A DNA stretch of 64,000 nt from Thermoanaerobacter kivui (GTDB lineage Bacteria; Bacillota; Thermoanaerobacteria; Thermoanaerobacterales; Thermoanaerobacteraceae): assembly GCF_000763575.1 (NCBI RefSeq), contig NZ_CP009170.1:335501-399500 (forward strand). Reading direction: 5' to 3'. How positions within the stretch are numbered: position 1 is the stretch's first letter; the number at the start of each line of letters is the position of its first letter. A program made the translations under genes and the position numbers. Under the pieces are notes generated by a model that saw only the letters and a list, made by a program, of their open reading frames with translations, was not told the DNA's origin and searched no databases. Positions 8,566-17,121 of this stretch are shown piece by piece.

Positions 8566-9886
8566 TTTTTTTACTGCCTCCCTCTTTTATTTTTTCAACT
8601 TTAACTGTCAAACCCTCTACTGCTGTAATGACCACCTTTTCGCCTTTTGCAATATACTCTTTAGATTCTGCCTGCCACCTTTCTCCTTCTACCAAGACTA
8701 TGCCATTTGGATTAATATCACTTACTGCAATACCTATTTCACCAATTAGACCTTCTACTCCTGTGACTACTTTTCTCTTTTGAGCTTTTATAACAGCAGC
8801 TAAGAGGAAAGAAACAAAAGCTGCCATGAAAAAGGCTGTTGCGAAAACTACTCCTTTGTTTATAGTGAGTCCCATTTGGTTTCCACTAAATAACATTAAA
8901 GAGCCAAGTACAAAGGAAGTTATACCGCCCACTGCTAAAATTCCATGGCTTACCACAAAGGCCTCAGACGCCAAAAGCACAAGCCCTAATATGACAAGAA
9001 GCATTCCACTTAATTGAGCATTTAATGTTCCAAGTGTGTAGAGGCCTAAAAGTAAGCTTATTCCTCCTGCCACACCGGGAAAGATAGCCCCAGGATGATA
9101 AAGCTCCAATACAATGCCCAAGATACCAGCGCTCATGAGAAGATAAGCAATATTTGGATCGCTTATTGCAAAGAGAAATTTTTGAGATGAAGACATTGGG
9201 AAGTATTTGATTGGACCATCAGTTTGCAAAGTTGTAGTTGTGCCGTCAAAATTTTTGACTGTAAGGCCGTTTATTTTTTTTAGAAGGTCATTTAAATTAG
9301 TAGCTTTAAAATCGATTAAATGGGCATTTAATGCTTCTGTGTCAGTAAAAGATTTGCTTTCAATAACTGCCATTTCAGCATTTTTGGGGTCTCTCCCTCT
9401 GTTTTCTGCGATGCTTCTTATCCAGGCAGCAGCGTCATGAGTGATTTTTTGCTTTTGTACATCTGATAAAGCAGAGTCGTCTTCCATTGACACCGGATGG
9501 GCGGCGCCTATTCTACTTCCAGGAGCCATTGCAGCGACATTTGCTGAAAGGGTTATGAAAGTGCCAGCAGAGCCCGCCCAAGCTCCTGCGGGGGAGACAT
9601 ATACTACAACAGGAATAGGAGAATTTAGTATTTGTGTGACGATTTTTTGAGTAGTAGAATACAAACCGCCAGGAGTAGAAAGTTCTATGACTATACAACT
9701 TGCACCATTTTTTTCTGCTTCCTGCAAGCCACTTTCAATGTAATCTGCGACAACTGGTACAATAGGGCCATCAATGGATAGTACATAAACGGGGCTTTGA
9801 GTCGGAGCCGCTTTTAAAGAAGAAAGTGGCAGGATGACAAAAATTAACAAGATTATAAATAGTAAAATTTTCCTTAAATTAAACAC
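8558..9886 (-). CDS. NfeD family membrane serine protease (ClpP-class)
   Basis: A 442-residue NfeD1b-type protein. It has a signal peptide (residues 6-27), a ClpP/SppA-like protease domain with the nucleophile Ser in [10 protein letters not shown] (near 106) and SRIGAAHPV, a set of membrane helices, and a C-terminal OB-fold ([30 protein letters not shown]). In archaeal relatives the protease cleaves the C-terminus of its stomatin partner. The GTG start is chosen because AAAGGGGGAACAAAAA precedes it; an ATG 24 bases upstream lies before that site. First gene of the NfeD-slipin operon. Confidence 0.92.
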   Translation of the reverse strand: MFNLRKILLFIILLIFVILPLSSLKAAPTQSPVYVLSIDGPIVPVVADYIESGLQEAEKNGASCIVIELSTPGGLYSTTQKIVTQILNSPIPVVVYVSPAGAWAGSAGTFITLSANVAAMAPGSRIGAAHPVSMEDDSALSDVQKQKITHDAAAWIRSIAENRGRDPKNAEMAVIESKSFTDTEALNAHLIDFKATNLNDLLKKINGLTVKNFDGTTTTLQTDGPIKYFPMSSSQKFLFAISDPNIAYLLMSAGILGIVLELYHPGAIFPGVAGGISLLLGLYTLGTLNAQLSGMLLVILGLVLLASEAFVVSHGILAVGGITSFVLGSLMLFSGNQMGLTINKGVVFATAFFMAAFVSFLLAAVIKAQKRKVVTGVEGLIGEIGIAVSDINPNGIVLVEGERWQAESKEYIAKGEKVVITAVEGLTVKVEKIKEGGSKKND

Positions 9887-10022
9887 TTTTTGTTCCCCCT
9901 TTAATAACATTTTAACATAACTGAAAAATTTTATATAGTATTTTATGTGATTGGCAGAAATTTTTTTGAAGGATTTTTTATAAAAATGTAGAATTTAATT
10001 TATGTGTTTATTGATTTATATA

Positions 10023-10029
10023 TTCGACA
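10023..10029 (-). promoter_or_regulatory. Possible Spo0A box
   Basis: TTCGACA, the reverse complement of the Spo0A consensus TGTCGAA, just downstream of an AT-rich TATATAT stretch and 49 bases upstream of the Yip1-like gene. The same sequence occurs in front of two RiPP clusters at 16410 and 52768. One short match can occur by chance. Confidence 0.35.
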
Positions 10030-10077
10030 AAAAACTCAAAAACCTTTTTTATTTTTAACCTAAAAGGAGGAAATTTA

Positions 10078-10788
10078 ATGGCGTTTTTTAGAGTTGAAAC
10101 AGAAGAAGACATAAAAAATTTAAATTTTCTCGAAAGAATTTACGGAATTCTATTTAAACCTTCTATTACAATAAAAAACTTAATGTATCAACCTAAATTA
10201 GTTTATCCAGCTATAGTTAAAGTTGTTGGGATAGTATTTCTTTATATCTTACGTTATCCTGTATATGAAAGACATATACGTGAACTTTTAAAAATGAGGT
10301 TATCGCAACCGGACGTAGGATTTACGCCACAGGAAATAGATTTAGCTATTAAGTTGGCGCCAAGATCTGTAATAACTTCTACGCTTATAAATAATACACT
10401 TTCGTGGATTTTTATCGTGTTAGCTCTTTATGCTGTAATCAAATGGGTATTTAGAGGAAAAGCGGATGTAACACAATTATTTTCAATTACTGGTTATGCC
10501 TATACTCCTGTTTTAATATATTTTCTAATATGCTTTATTGCATCCTTTTTTACAGGACAGCTTTTAGTGGATATGTCACCTGCATTGTTGTTTCCTTCGT
10601 TAAAAGGAACTACAATATATGGCTTTTTGAGAAGTATTGATCCCTTCATGGTGTGGCAGTTTATAATCATAGGTATAGGAATCAAGATGATAAGTGAACT
10701 TAAAAAAAGTGATGTATATTGGGTAACTGTTTTTGTGTTTCTAATTAGTATATTTATAAATATTGATTATTATAAACTGCTGGATTGA
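10078..10788 (+). CDS. Yip1-domain integral membrane protein
   Basis: A 236-residue protein with an N-terminal amphipathic segment containing FLERIYGILFKPS and about five membrane helices, including the TQLFSITGYAYTPVLIYFLICF pattern of the Yip1 family. Family members are poorly characterised membrane proteins in bacteria. Strong site AAAGGAGGA precedes the ATG. It stands alone, divergent from the NfeD operon and closed by a bidirectional hairpin shared with icd. No specific role can be assigned. Confidence 0.8.
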   Translation: MAFFRVETEEDIKNLNFLERIYGILFKPSITIKNLMYQPKLVYPAIVKVVGIVFLYILRYPVYERHIRELLKMRLSQPDVGFTPQEIDLAIKLAPRSVITSTLINNTLSWIFIVLALYAVIKWVFRGKADVTQLFSITGYAYTPVLIYFLICFIASFFTGQLLVDMSPALLFPSLKGTTIYGFLRSIDPFMVWQFIIIGIGIKMISELKKSDVYWVTVFVFLISIFINIDYYKLLD

Positions 10789-10801
10789 TATGCAAGAAAT
10801 A

Positions 10802-10835
10802 ATAGACAAGGGGATGGTCCCTTGTCTATCCTTTT
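10802..10835. terminator. Bidirectional terminator between Yip1-like gene and icd
   Basis: ATAGACAAGGG (10802-10812) pairs with CCCTTGTCTAT (10819-10829). On the plus strand CCTTTTTAT follows; on the minus strand TTATTT follows. It serves both convergent genes. Confidence 0.75.
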
Positions 10836-12046
10836 TATAATATTTCTTCTAAAGTTTTTTTAATTTCAAGAAGAAAACTTTCTGTATTTGCAACAGTTTT
10901 ATTTGGCAAATCAGAGAGAGCTGCTAAATCTTTTGTCATTATACCTTTTTCAATTGTTTGAAGAGATGCATTTTCCAGTTTGTCAGCAAAGTTTACGAGG
11001 CTTTCTATTCCGTCAAGTTCTCCTCTCTTTTTCAAAGCACCTGTCCATGCGAAAATTGTAGCAATAGAATTTGTAGAAGTTTCTTCTCCTTTAAGGTATT
11101 TATAATAATGCCTTGTAACTGTTCCATGAGCTGCTTCAAATTCGTATTTACCATCAGGAGATACCAGTACAGAAGTCATCATGGCAAGGCTGCCAAATGC
11201 TGTTGCCACCATATCAGACATCACATCGCCGTCATAATTTTTGCATGCCCAAATCATTCCGCCTTCAGACCTTACAATTCGAGCTACGGCATCGTCAATA
11301 AGGGTATAAAAATATTCAATTCCTGCTTCCTCAAATTTTTCTTTATATTCATTTTCATATATTTCCTGGAATATGTCTTTAAATCTGTGGTCGTATATTT
11401 TTGAAATGGTGTCTTTGGTCGCAAACCACAAATCCTGCTTTGTGTCTAAGGCATAGTTAAAACATGCTCTTGCAAAACTTTTTATTGATTCATCAGTATT
11501 GTGCATACCGAGTATAACTCCAGGGCCTTCAAACTCATGTATTGTCTGCTTTGATACTTCGCCACTTTTTGATACGAAAACAAGTTCTGCTTTTCCTTTA
11601 TTTTCGACTCTGTATTCCACATCTTTATAAATGTCTCCATAGGCATGCCTTGCAATTGTAATGGGTTTTTTCCATGTTTTTACGAGAGGTTTGATACTTT
11701 CTACAATAATAGGTGTGCGAAAAACTGTGCCATCAAGTATTGCTCTGATTGTACCATTAGGGCTTTTCCACATTTTCTTGAGATTGTATTCTTCAACTCT
11801 CTGGGCGTTTGGGGTGATTGTTGCACATTTTACTCCCACACCGTATTTTTTGATAGCATATGCTGCATCAATTGTGACTTGGTCCTCTGTTTCGTCTCTG
11901 TTTTTAATTCCAAGGTCATAATATTCCGTTTTAAGGTCTATATAGGGCTCTAAAAGTATTTCTTTTATCAATTTCCATATGATTCTTGTCATTTCGTCCC
12001 CGTCCATTTCAACGAGGGGTACCTTCATTTGAATTTTATTTGCCAT
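10835..12046 (-). CDS. icd: NADP-dependent isocitrate dehydrogenase (type II)
   Basis: A 403-residue enzyme converting isocitrate to 2-oxoglutarate and CO2, of the eukaryote-like homodimeric subfamily: [16 protein letters not shown] at the start, [16 protein letters not shown] (substrate-binding region near residue 95), and [28 protein letters not shown] with the metal aspartates. The start at MANKIQM follows AAAGGAGAGAAACAA; the frame is open for 23 more codons without a site. In anaerobes it usually supplies 2-oxoglutarate for glutamate synthesis. Monocistronic, ending at the shared hairpin. Confidence 0.96.
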   Translation of the reverse strand: MANKIQMKVPLVEMDGDEMTRIIWKLIKEILLEPYIDLKTEYYDLGIKNRDETEDQVTIDAAYAIKKYGVGVKCATITPNAQRVEEYNLKKMWKSPNGTIRAILDGTVFRTPIIVESIKPLVKTWKKPITIARHAYGDIYKDVEYRVENKGKAELVFVSKSGEVSKQTIHEFEGPGVILGMHNTDESIKSFARACFNYALDTKQDLWFATKDTISKIYDHRFKDIFQEIYENEYKEKFEEAGIEYFYTLIDDAVARIVRSEGGMIWACKNYDGDVMSDMVATAFGSLAMMTSVLVSPDGKYEFEAAHGTVTRHYYKYLKGEETSTNSIATIFAWTGALKKRGELDGIESLVNFADKLENASLQTIEKGIMTKDLAALSDLPNKTVANTESFLLEIKKTLEEIL

Positions 12047-12277
12047 TTGTTTCTCTCCTTTGTGTAAAGTACAACAAAAACTTTGAAAATTTATCAATAC
12101 AAATTGATAAAGCATAACTTGAATATTATTATATAGGATAAATCATGTTTTCGCAACAGAAAAATTATTTTATCCTTTTCGTTCCAAAATCCACAAATTT
12201 AATTTCAAATATTGTATAATATTTTATGGAATTAATAAATTTTTAAAAATGTTTATAACATTTTGGGGGTATAAAAA

Positions 12278-12439
12278 ATGGACTTTTTATGTCCGCAGGA
12301 GGAATTACTTTTTTCTTATAAACGATGCAGTAAAATGGGTATTGACCCTTCAATAACTGCGCCATTAATAATGCTAAAATCAAGCAGATTTAGAAATGAT
12401 GTAATTATTCTTTCGATAGCCAATAACAAGGAGGAATGA
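12278..12439 (+). pseudogene. N-terminal fragment of a GAF-LuxR regulator, overlapping the next ABC gene
   Basis: A 53-codon frame whose first 32 residues (starting MDFLCPQEELLFSYKRC) closely match the N-terminus of the regulators at 14988 and 35253, with the same GGGGGTATAAAAA leader. The homology then stops and the frame runs into the ATGA overlap with the ABC ATPase at 12436. The GAF and DNA-binding parts are gone, so it cannot act as a regulator. It may still be translated and couple translation of the ABC gene. A deletion joining regulator and transporter is the simplest origin. Confidence 0.75.
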
Positions 12440-13173
12440 AAGATTTGCTTATTGTCAAAAATTTGTACAAAAAATACAATAAAAGCAAGGTTATAGCTTT
12501 AAACAATGTATCTATGGATATAAATAAAGGGGAAATAGTAGGACTTCTTGGTCCGAATGGAGCAGGTAAAACAACTTTACTTAAAATAATATGCGGTTTA
12601 ACAATTCCTGATTCAGGTGAAGTTATTGTATCCAATGTCAAAATGGAGGATAAAACTCGATTGAAAATAATGGAAAAAATAGGCGTCGTACTCGAAGGCA
12701 ACAGAAATTTATACTGGGCTATTTCGGTTCTTGATAATTATTATTATTTTGGAAGTATAAAAGGGAAAACAGGGAGAGAAATAAAGAAAAATATAGAAAA
12801 ATACGCAGACATTCTAAAAACAAAAGAATTATTAACACGAAAAGTAAACACGCTTTCAATGGGTCAAAAACAAAGAGTAGCAATAACTGCTTCTTTACTT
12901 CACGAACCGGAGCTTTTAATTTTGGATGAACCTTCTAATGGATTAGATATAGAATCGCGTATTTTACTTACCAGTGCTGTTAAGACCTTGAGAGAGGAGA
13001 TGAAAATAACAGTATTGATTGCTTCCCATGATGTAGATTTTTTGAGAAAGACAGTTGACAGATTTATAATAATAAACAATGGGAACATCGTTGATGAATT
13101 CGCAAATATCAATATTACAGCAGAAGACATAGAAAATAAATATAAAATACATGCAAATTTAAAGGAGGCTTAA
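12436..13173 (+). CDS. ABC transporter ATP-binding protein (ABC-2 type exporter)
   Basis: A 245-residue nucleotide-binding subunit with Walker A GPNGAGKTT (about 36-44), signature LSMGQKQRV, Walker B LLILDEPSNGLD and switch His in IASHDVDFL. Closest in style to the DrrA/CcmA group that pairs with ABC-2 permeases in drug and peptide export or immunity. It starts in the ATGA overlap with the regulator fragment and is followed 2 bases later by its permease. Substrate unknown; position at the edge of the RiPP island suggests peptide export or self-protection. Confidence 0.9.
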   Translation: MKDLLIVKNLYKKYNKSKVIALNNVSMDINKGEIVGLLGPNGAGKTTLLKIICGLTIPDSGEVIVSNVKMEDKTRLKIMEKIGVVLEGNRNLYWAISVLDNYYYFGSIKGKTGREIKKNIEKYADILKTKELLTRKVNTLSMGQKQRVAITASLLHEPELLILDEPSNGLDIESRILLTSAVKTLREEMKITVLIASHDVDFLRKTVDRFIIINNGNIVDEFANINITAEDIENKYKIHANLKEA

Positions 13174-13175
13174 AT

Positions 13176-13955
13176 ATGTTCAAATATTTAAACATTGTAA
13201 TAGCTGAAATAAGAAGAAGTTTAAAGGAAAGTTTTTCATATAAAATGGGTTTGGTCAGTGATATTGTAGTGTTAACACTTCTTTATGCTGGACTTATTTT
13301 CATGGATACGGGTAGTATGTTAGGAGAATATTATAACAATCCTGGAAATTCTAAAACGCTCCTTCTTTTGGGGTATATTTTTTGGAGCTATTCGATAGCA
13401 GCTATAAGTGGAGTAAGCAATGAAATTAGTATAGAAGCAGTTAAAGGTACTTTGGAACAAAAATTTATGGCAGTAATTCCTTACCCTTTTCTTATAGCAG
13501 GAAATATAATTAGCAGCCTTCTATTAAGCAGTATCGTAGCTGCTGTAATAATTACTTTTTCAAACCTAATTATAGGAGTGAGTATTACAGTAAATGGAAA
13601 AGTTATACTATCCCTTTTAATGACCTTAGTTGGAATGTATGGCATGGGTCTTATTTTGGGAGGACTTTCCCTAATAGCAAAAAGAATTAATCAATTAACA
13701 CTACTTATACAAATCCTACTTCTTTTTGTAACAGACACATTGAGTAAAACATCTCCTTCTAGCGCAATTAGTTGCATTATACCTCTTACAGTGGGAAATG
13801 ATATAGCAAGAAAATCCGTAAGTAATATTGCTATTTCTTACAATGAGTGGCTGATGCTTATACTTGTGAGTATGCTGTGGTTTGTAGTTGGTTCGGTAGT
13901 TTTTGGCATGAGTAGTAGATACGCCAGAAAAAATGGATTATTGGGTACATATTAG
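13176..13955 (+). CDS. ABC-2 type permease
   Basis: A 259-residue protein with six predicted membrane helices and the ABC-2 pattern around SIEAVKGTLEQKFMAVIPYP (near residues 86-105). Pairs with the preceding ATPase gene (2-base gap, AAAGGAGGC site). Its last 15 codons (GMSSRYARKNGLLGTY) lie inside a long direct repeat whose second copy is at 27725. It may therefore have been truncated or re-terminated at the repeat boundary, though the six helices look complete. Confidence 0.85.
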   Translation: MFKYLNIVIAEIRRSLKESFSYKMGLVSDIVVLTLLYAGLIFMDTGSMLGEYYNNPGNSKTLLLLGYIFWSYSIAAISGVSNEISIEAVKGTLEQKFMAVIPYPFLIAGNIISSLLLSSIVAAVIITFSNLIIGVSITVNGKVILSLLMTLVGMYGMGLILGGLSLIAKRINQLTLLIQILLLFVTDTLSKTSPSSAISCIIPLTVGNDIARKSVSNIAISYNEWLMLILVSMLWFVVGSVVFGMSSRYARKNGLLGTY

Positions 13956-13998
13956 CTTTCTTTGGACTGGAGGAATCGCCATTGTGAGCACAAGTTAA

Positions 13999-14682
13999 TT
14001 AATACCTATCTCTAAGGAAGAACCTATTTAACAACACACCACTGATAAATCCTCCTATATGCGCCCACCAGGCTATTCCACCAACCGTTGTACCACCAAT
14101 GACAGAGTAGACCGTGCCGGAATAGAGCTGGGTCAGGAACCATAGGAAGAGATAGACTACGGCGGGTATCGGGAGAAAGACTGGAACCAGGAAAAAGGTT
14201 GGTACCAGGGTGATTATCCTTGCCGACGGGAATAATACGAAATATGCACCCATAATGCCTGCAATAGCTCCAGAAGCTCCTACCACCGGCACTGGTGAGA
14301 TGGGGTTAAAAACCAGGTGAAATACACCTGCGATTACCCCACTAAGGAGGTAGAAAATGAGGAATCTTATATGGCCCATCCTATCTTCAACATTATCTCC
14401 AAAAAGCCACAATATCCACATGTTGCTAATTAAGTGAAATATGTTACCATGAAGAAACATACTGGTGATAAAAGGGTATAAGTCGCTGCCGGAAAGCGGT
14501 ACACCGGATATAATCAGTTTTGTAATTTTTGCCGGTATAAGCCCGTATTTGTAAACAAATGCAGCAAAAGTGCTGTATGAAGCACTTGAAAGAGTGAAAA
14601 ATATGAGCGAATTTATTATTATGAGCAGAAGCGTAATGAGGGGTGGTCGTCTGCTCGGTATATTATCCCTGATTGGAAACAT
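13999..14682 (-). CDS. Rhomboid family intramembrane serine protease (copy 1)
   Basis: A 227-residue, six-helix membrane protein. The catalytic Ser is in GASGAIAG (residue 137), the catalytic His in WWAHIGGF (residue 208), and HGNIFHLISNMWILWLFG provides the conserved His/Asn region. Rhomboids cleave membrane-spanning substrates. Differs from the copy at 27818 by three substitutions visible by eye (Leu/Phe at 63, Ile/Thr at 81, Ile/Leu at 128). The gene is visibly richer in G+C than its neighbours and lies opposite to the surrounding genes, both signs of transfer. The natural substrate is unknown. Confidence 0.93.
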   Translation of the reverse strand: MFPIRDNIPSRRPPLITLLLIIINSLIFFTLSSASYSTFAAFVYKYGLIPAKITKLIISGVPLSGSDLYPFITSMFLHGNIFHLISNMWILWLFGDNVEDRMGHIRFLIFYLLSGVIAGVFHLVFNPISPVPVVGASGAIAGIMGAYFVLFPSARIITLVPTFFLVPVFLPIPAVVYLFLWFLTQLYSGTVYSVIGGTTVGGIAWWAHIGGFISGVLLNRFFLRDRY

Positions 14683-14832
14683 CTTTAACCCTCCACTTTT
14701 TTATTCTACCTTTGCAGGAAAACCGAGTTCCGTATCAAATCAAAATTATATTAAGATTATAGCACAAGTAATTCTAAAAAAATAATATTATCATGATTAA
14801 GTAAATTTATTAACTACCAGGGAAAGAGGAGG

Positions 14833-14862
14833 TTATTCTCCTCAATTTTTATTTCTAATTGT
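14833..14862 (+). terminator. Small hairpin upstream of regulator
   Basis: GAGGAG-TTATT-CTCCTC (within 14826-14845) followed by AATTTTTATTT. Repeated identically in the second rhomboid repeat near 28644. It could stop transcripts entering the regulator region from upstream. Confidence 0.4.
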
Positions 14863-14987
14863 AAAATATTAGGCGAAAAATGCATTTTCGTTCCCAAAAA
14901 TGACACTTTCGTTCCAAATTTCACAAATTTTATTTTAAATATTTTATAATATTTAAAAAGCCCTTTAAATTTCTGGGGGTATAAAAA

Positions 14988-15770
14988 GTGAATTTTTTAT
15001 GTTCACAGGAGGAACTAATTTCTTCATATGAGCGATGTAGGAAAATTGGTATTGAACCTTCAATAACTCTGCCATTAGTGATATTAAATCCAGAAGATTT
15101 GCAAAAGAAAATACATAAAAATAAAGAACTCATAGAAGCTTTTCGTATGAGTATAGAAGAGAATTGGGTAAAAGGTGAGTATCTATTTTTGCTTACTGAC
15201 ATTGAAGGATATTTATTGGATGTAAAATGCAGCACAAAAGAGAAAAAGTGTATAAAAGATTCAGGCTTTGAACGGGGAGTATCCTTTAGAGAAGAAAGCT
15301 GTGGGACAAATGCGATTTCAATGGCAATGCGATTAAAACGAATAGTTTACATAAGACCTCAGGAGCACTACTGTGACATATTCAAAAAATGGCACTGCAT
15401 TACTTCACCTATAATAGTAGAAAATGGGGAAATAGTAGGCTATGTGGATATATAAACTATTGATAAAAAAATTGCAGATGAAGTATCAATGGTAATAAAA
15501 CTGCTAGCTGAGAAAATAGCAACTGAGTATGAAAAGAGAATAAAAGAAAAAGAGGTAAATGAGATAAAGATAAAATTAAATGACAGCCAGATAAAAATAC
15601 TGGAATTAGAGGCAAAGGGATACAGAGAATTAGACATAGCAGAAGTTCTTGGGATAGAAGTTGTGACTGTGAAGTATCACAAGAGAAAGATAGTAGAAAA
15701 ACTTGGAGTAAAAAATATCAAAGAAGCAGTAGCAAAAGCGATTAAGTTAAACTTGATAGATATAGACTAA
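14988..15770 (+). pseudogene. GAF-LuxR transcriptional regulator with an in-frame stop
   Basis: Full-length design of 260 codons: a GAF-like sensory domain with ESCGTNAISMAMR and RPQEHYCDIFKKWHCI (the pattern of AcoR-type sensor domains), a helical linker, and a C-terminal LuxR/GerE helix-turn-helix (LNDSQIKILELEAKGYRELDIA, VTVKYHKRKIVEKLGV). Codon 156 is TAA (15453-15455). The paralogue at 28786 has TCA at the same place, so one base change ended the protein before the DNA-binding domain. The GTG start follows GGGGGT. Directly downstream are the two palindromes and the promoter of the RiPP cassette. The C-terminal part could only be made by readthrough or internal initiation. Confidence 0.85.
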
Positions 15771-15779
15771 AATTTGGGG

Positions 15780-15795
15780 CTATACTTTAGTATAG
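15780..15795. promoter_or_regulatory. Palindrome 1 downstream of regulator (operator or short terminator)
   Basis: CTATACTTTAGTATAG followed by seven T. A perfect 6+6 palindrome placed 9 bases after the regulator stop. The same element follows the regulators at 29419, 36034 and 52408. The T-run lets it act as a weak terminator, but recurrence of the same half-sites in palindrome 2 suggests protein binding. Confidence 0.6.
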
Positions 15796-15841
15796 TTTTT
15801 TTGTTCATTTATGTAAACATTAACTGGAAATGTAATAAAGA

Positions 15842-15886
15842 CTATACCAAAGTATAGTAGACATTGAGAAAAATGTATATTATAAT
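15842..15886 (+). promoter_or_regulatory. Operator palindrome plus promoter of RiPP cassette
   Basis: CTATACCAAAGTATAG (15842-15857) abuts TAGACA (15858-15863); after 17 bases comes TATAAT (15881-15886). The palindrome touches the -35, as expected for an activator or repressor site. Equivalent palindrome-promoter units occur at 29481, 36072 and 52446 and, degraded, at 32069. The binding protein is inferred to be the adjacent GAF-LuxR regulator. Confidence 0.7.
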
Positions 15887-15931
15887 AGCTGTAGAAAAGT
15901 TTGGTAGATTAGGAGGGATATAAACAATAAT

Positions 15932-16147
15932 ATGTTTTTTAATAGGGGTAGAATCCATAGAGACAAACTCACTGAAGATAACGCCCATATTTTTGAGGAT
16001 ATTGACCTGGTTTTGAAAGATAGAGGTCAAATAATCATGAGAGAACTCATTAATAAAAAGGCGGAAAGTCCGATAAGAAGGAAGAGGTTTAAGGATGTTA
16101 AAGCCACAAAGATGAGCAATGATAAGATTATTGCGGAGATAATCTAA
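15932..16147 (+). CDS. Small charged hypothetical protein
   Basis: A 71-residue frame starting MFFNRGRIHRDKL, first after the palindrome promoter, with AGGAGGG at 15910-15916 about 15 bases before the ATG (long spacing). Rich in Lys, Arg, Asp and Glu, no membrane segment, no Cys. I do not recognise it; no copy is seen at the other regulator cassettes. It could be a fragment of a larger gene. Confidence 0.35.
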   Translation: MFFNRGRIHRDKLTEDNAHIFEDIDLVLKDRGQIIMRELINKKAESPIRRKRFKDVKATKMSNDKIIAEII

Positions 16148-16358
16148 AAGGTCAGAAATTGTACCGAATCTTAAAGCTTAATAACAATAAAAGTTCTAAA
16201 CATTGCATGATGAGAATAACCCTTACGGCTAGGGCTAGAGGAAGGGAATTCAGGTATTGAAGACAAGCCTAGATTTTTAAACATAGAAAAATAGAAATTA
16301 ATTTTAGACTAAGAAGTAAAGAGTTCAGCTATATTTAAAAGTAATTGAAGCTTATACA

Positions 16359-16437
16359 TGTAGGATTTCCTTCTTCTTAAAAAATTTTTTTATAGTGTAT
16401 ATATAATAATTCGACAAATGGGAGGGGAAATCCTACA
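16359..16437 (+). promoter_or_regulatory. Second promoter of RiPP precursor with Spo0A box and inverted repeat
   Basis: A TATAAT (16402-16407) without a recognisable -35 is followed at 16410-16416 by TTCGACA, a perfect Spo0A box in reverse orientation. The promoter lies between the arms of a 12-bp inverted repeat, TGTAGGATTTCC (16359-16370) and GGAAATCCTACA (16426-16437). The position of the box just after the -10 would fit repression by Spo0A-P. Regulation is inferred. Confidence 0.45.
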
Positions 16438-16525
16438 TAAAAGATAAAAAATTCAAGAGTGATAGGAAAAAAGTATGTCTGTAGAATGGTTTAAATGAAG
16501 GCTTCTGAATTTTGCACAAGTCTAA
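16428..16525 (+). ncRNA. Conserved leader element upstream of RiPP precursor (copy 1)
   Basis: About 98 bases, roughly 90% identical by eye to 62556-62653, which also precedes an exported-protein gene. The core AAGTATGTCTGTAGAATGG is conserved, and outer segments AAAATTCAAGAG and CTTCTGAATTTT can pair as a closing stem. It ends about 27 bases before the precursor start, in the 5' leader. No known riboswitch class was recognised. It could be a cis-regulatory RNA or simply a duplicated leader. Confidence 0.45.
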
Positions 16526-16551
16526 TATCAGAAAGGATAGGAGGTGAGAAA

Positions 16552-16710
16552 ATGACATATGTAAAACCCACGATTCAAACACTAGGTTTTAATAATATTA
16601 ATTTAAACAAGATGATGGAATTTACGGGGAACTGGTCATATATTTTATTACCAAATATAGTAATCGTCCAAACTTATGCTATAACACTAACTCTATATAG
16701 CTATGAATGA
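16552..16710 (+). CDS. Putative RiPP precursor peptide (YxxPxIxxLG leader)
   Basis: A 52-residue peptide with a perfect site (AGGAGGTG) 6 bases before the ATG. It begins MTYVKPTIQTLG, which fits the YxxPx(L/I)xxxG leader motif recognised by PqqD-like RRE domains in lasso and some radical-SAM peptides. The C-terminal part is hydrophobic and aromatic (NWSYILLPN, then a Thr/Tyr-rich tail ending TLYSYE) and has no Cys. A leader-only copy lies at 19186. Neighbours are an RRE-containing protein and a radical SAM enzyme, which are its likely partners. Modification type is unknown. Confidence 0.75.
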   Translation: MTYVKPTIQTLGFNNINLNKMMEFTGNWSYILLPNIVIVQTYAITLTLYSYE

Positions 16711-17121
16711 GATTTTCAATCATAATATATAATTTAGCATAAAGTTTGTAATAATTTCTATTTCTTGATAATTTGGATGACATAAGAGATAAAAAATAAA
16801 AATATGTTATTAATTTTATCGTAAATATGATGCAAAAAATTAACCTTACCGATCAAAAGTTGAGTTTAAGTATTCCTTTTAATAGCTTGTTTGCCTCAAT
16901 GTATCACTTAAATGCGTTATGAAGTATCACTAATATAGTTATAATATGATAATATGAAATACGATTTGTTAAATTGTAAAAATAGAAACGAGAATTAAAG
17001 TAGCTTATAAGTGAAAAGTAAGAGAATATAGGAATGTGATTTTAGAATTAGATGGAAATGAACAACTACCAAAAAATTTATTTAATAGAGGGAGTAGCGT
17101 AGGATAAAGGGGGGAAAGATA
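16711..17121. other. Gene-free AT-rich interval
   Basis: No frame with a ribosome site and no repeat was found. A possible -10 (TATAAT near 16939-16944) lies in it. Right before 17122 is the AAGGGGGGAAAG site of the next gene. It may be an attenuating spacer between the precursor and enzyme genes. Confidence 0.4.

Larger units (their letters stand above)
13909..14945. repeat. Long direct repeat, copy 1 (rhomboid cassette)
   Basis: About 1.04 kb nearly identical to 27725-28765: it begins at ATGAGTAGTAGATACGCCAG, contains a whole rhomboid gene with its upstream region, and ends in the region before the regulator start. Homology resumes with diverged regulator sequence from 15137. The two copies are in the same orientation and flank 13.8 kb. 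Confidence 0.9.

Noticed and set aside
11661..11953. Two plus-strand frames of about 100 codons inside icd
   Set aside because: Antisense shadows of a well-supported enzyme gene.
14570..14785. 71-codon frames opposite the rhomboid starts (also 28389-28604)
   Set aside because: Both overlap the rhomboid coding region and its promoter on the other strand; conserved only because the repeat is conserved.
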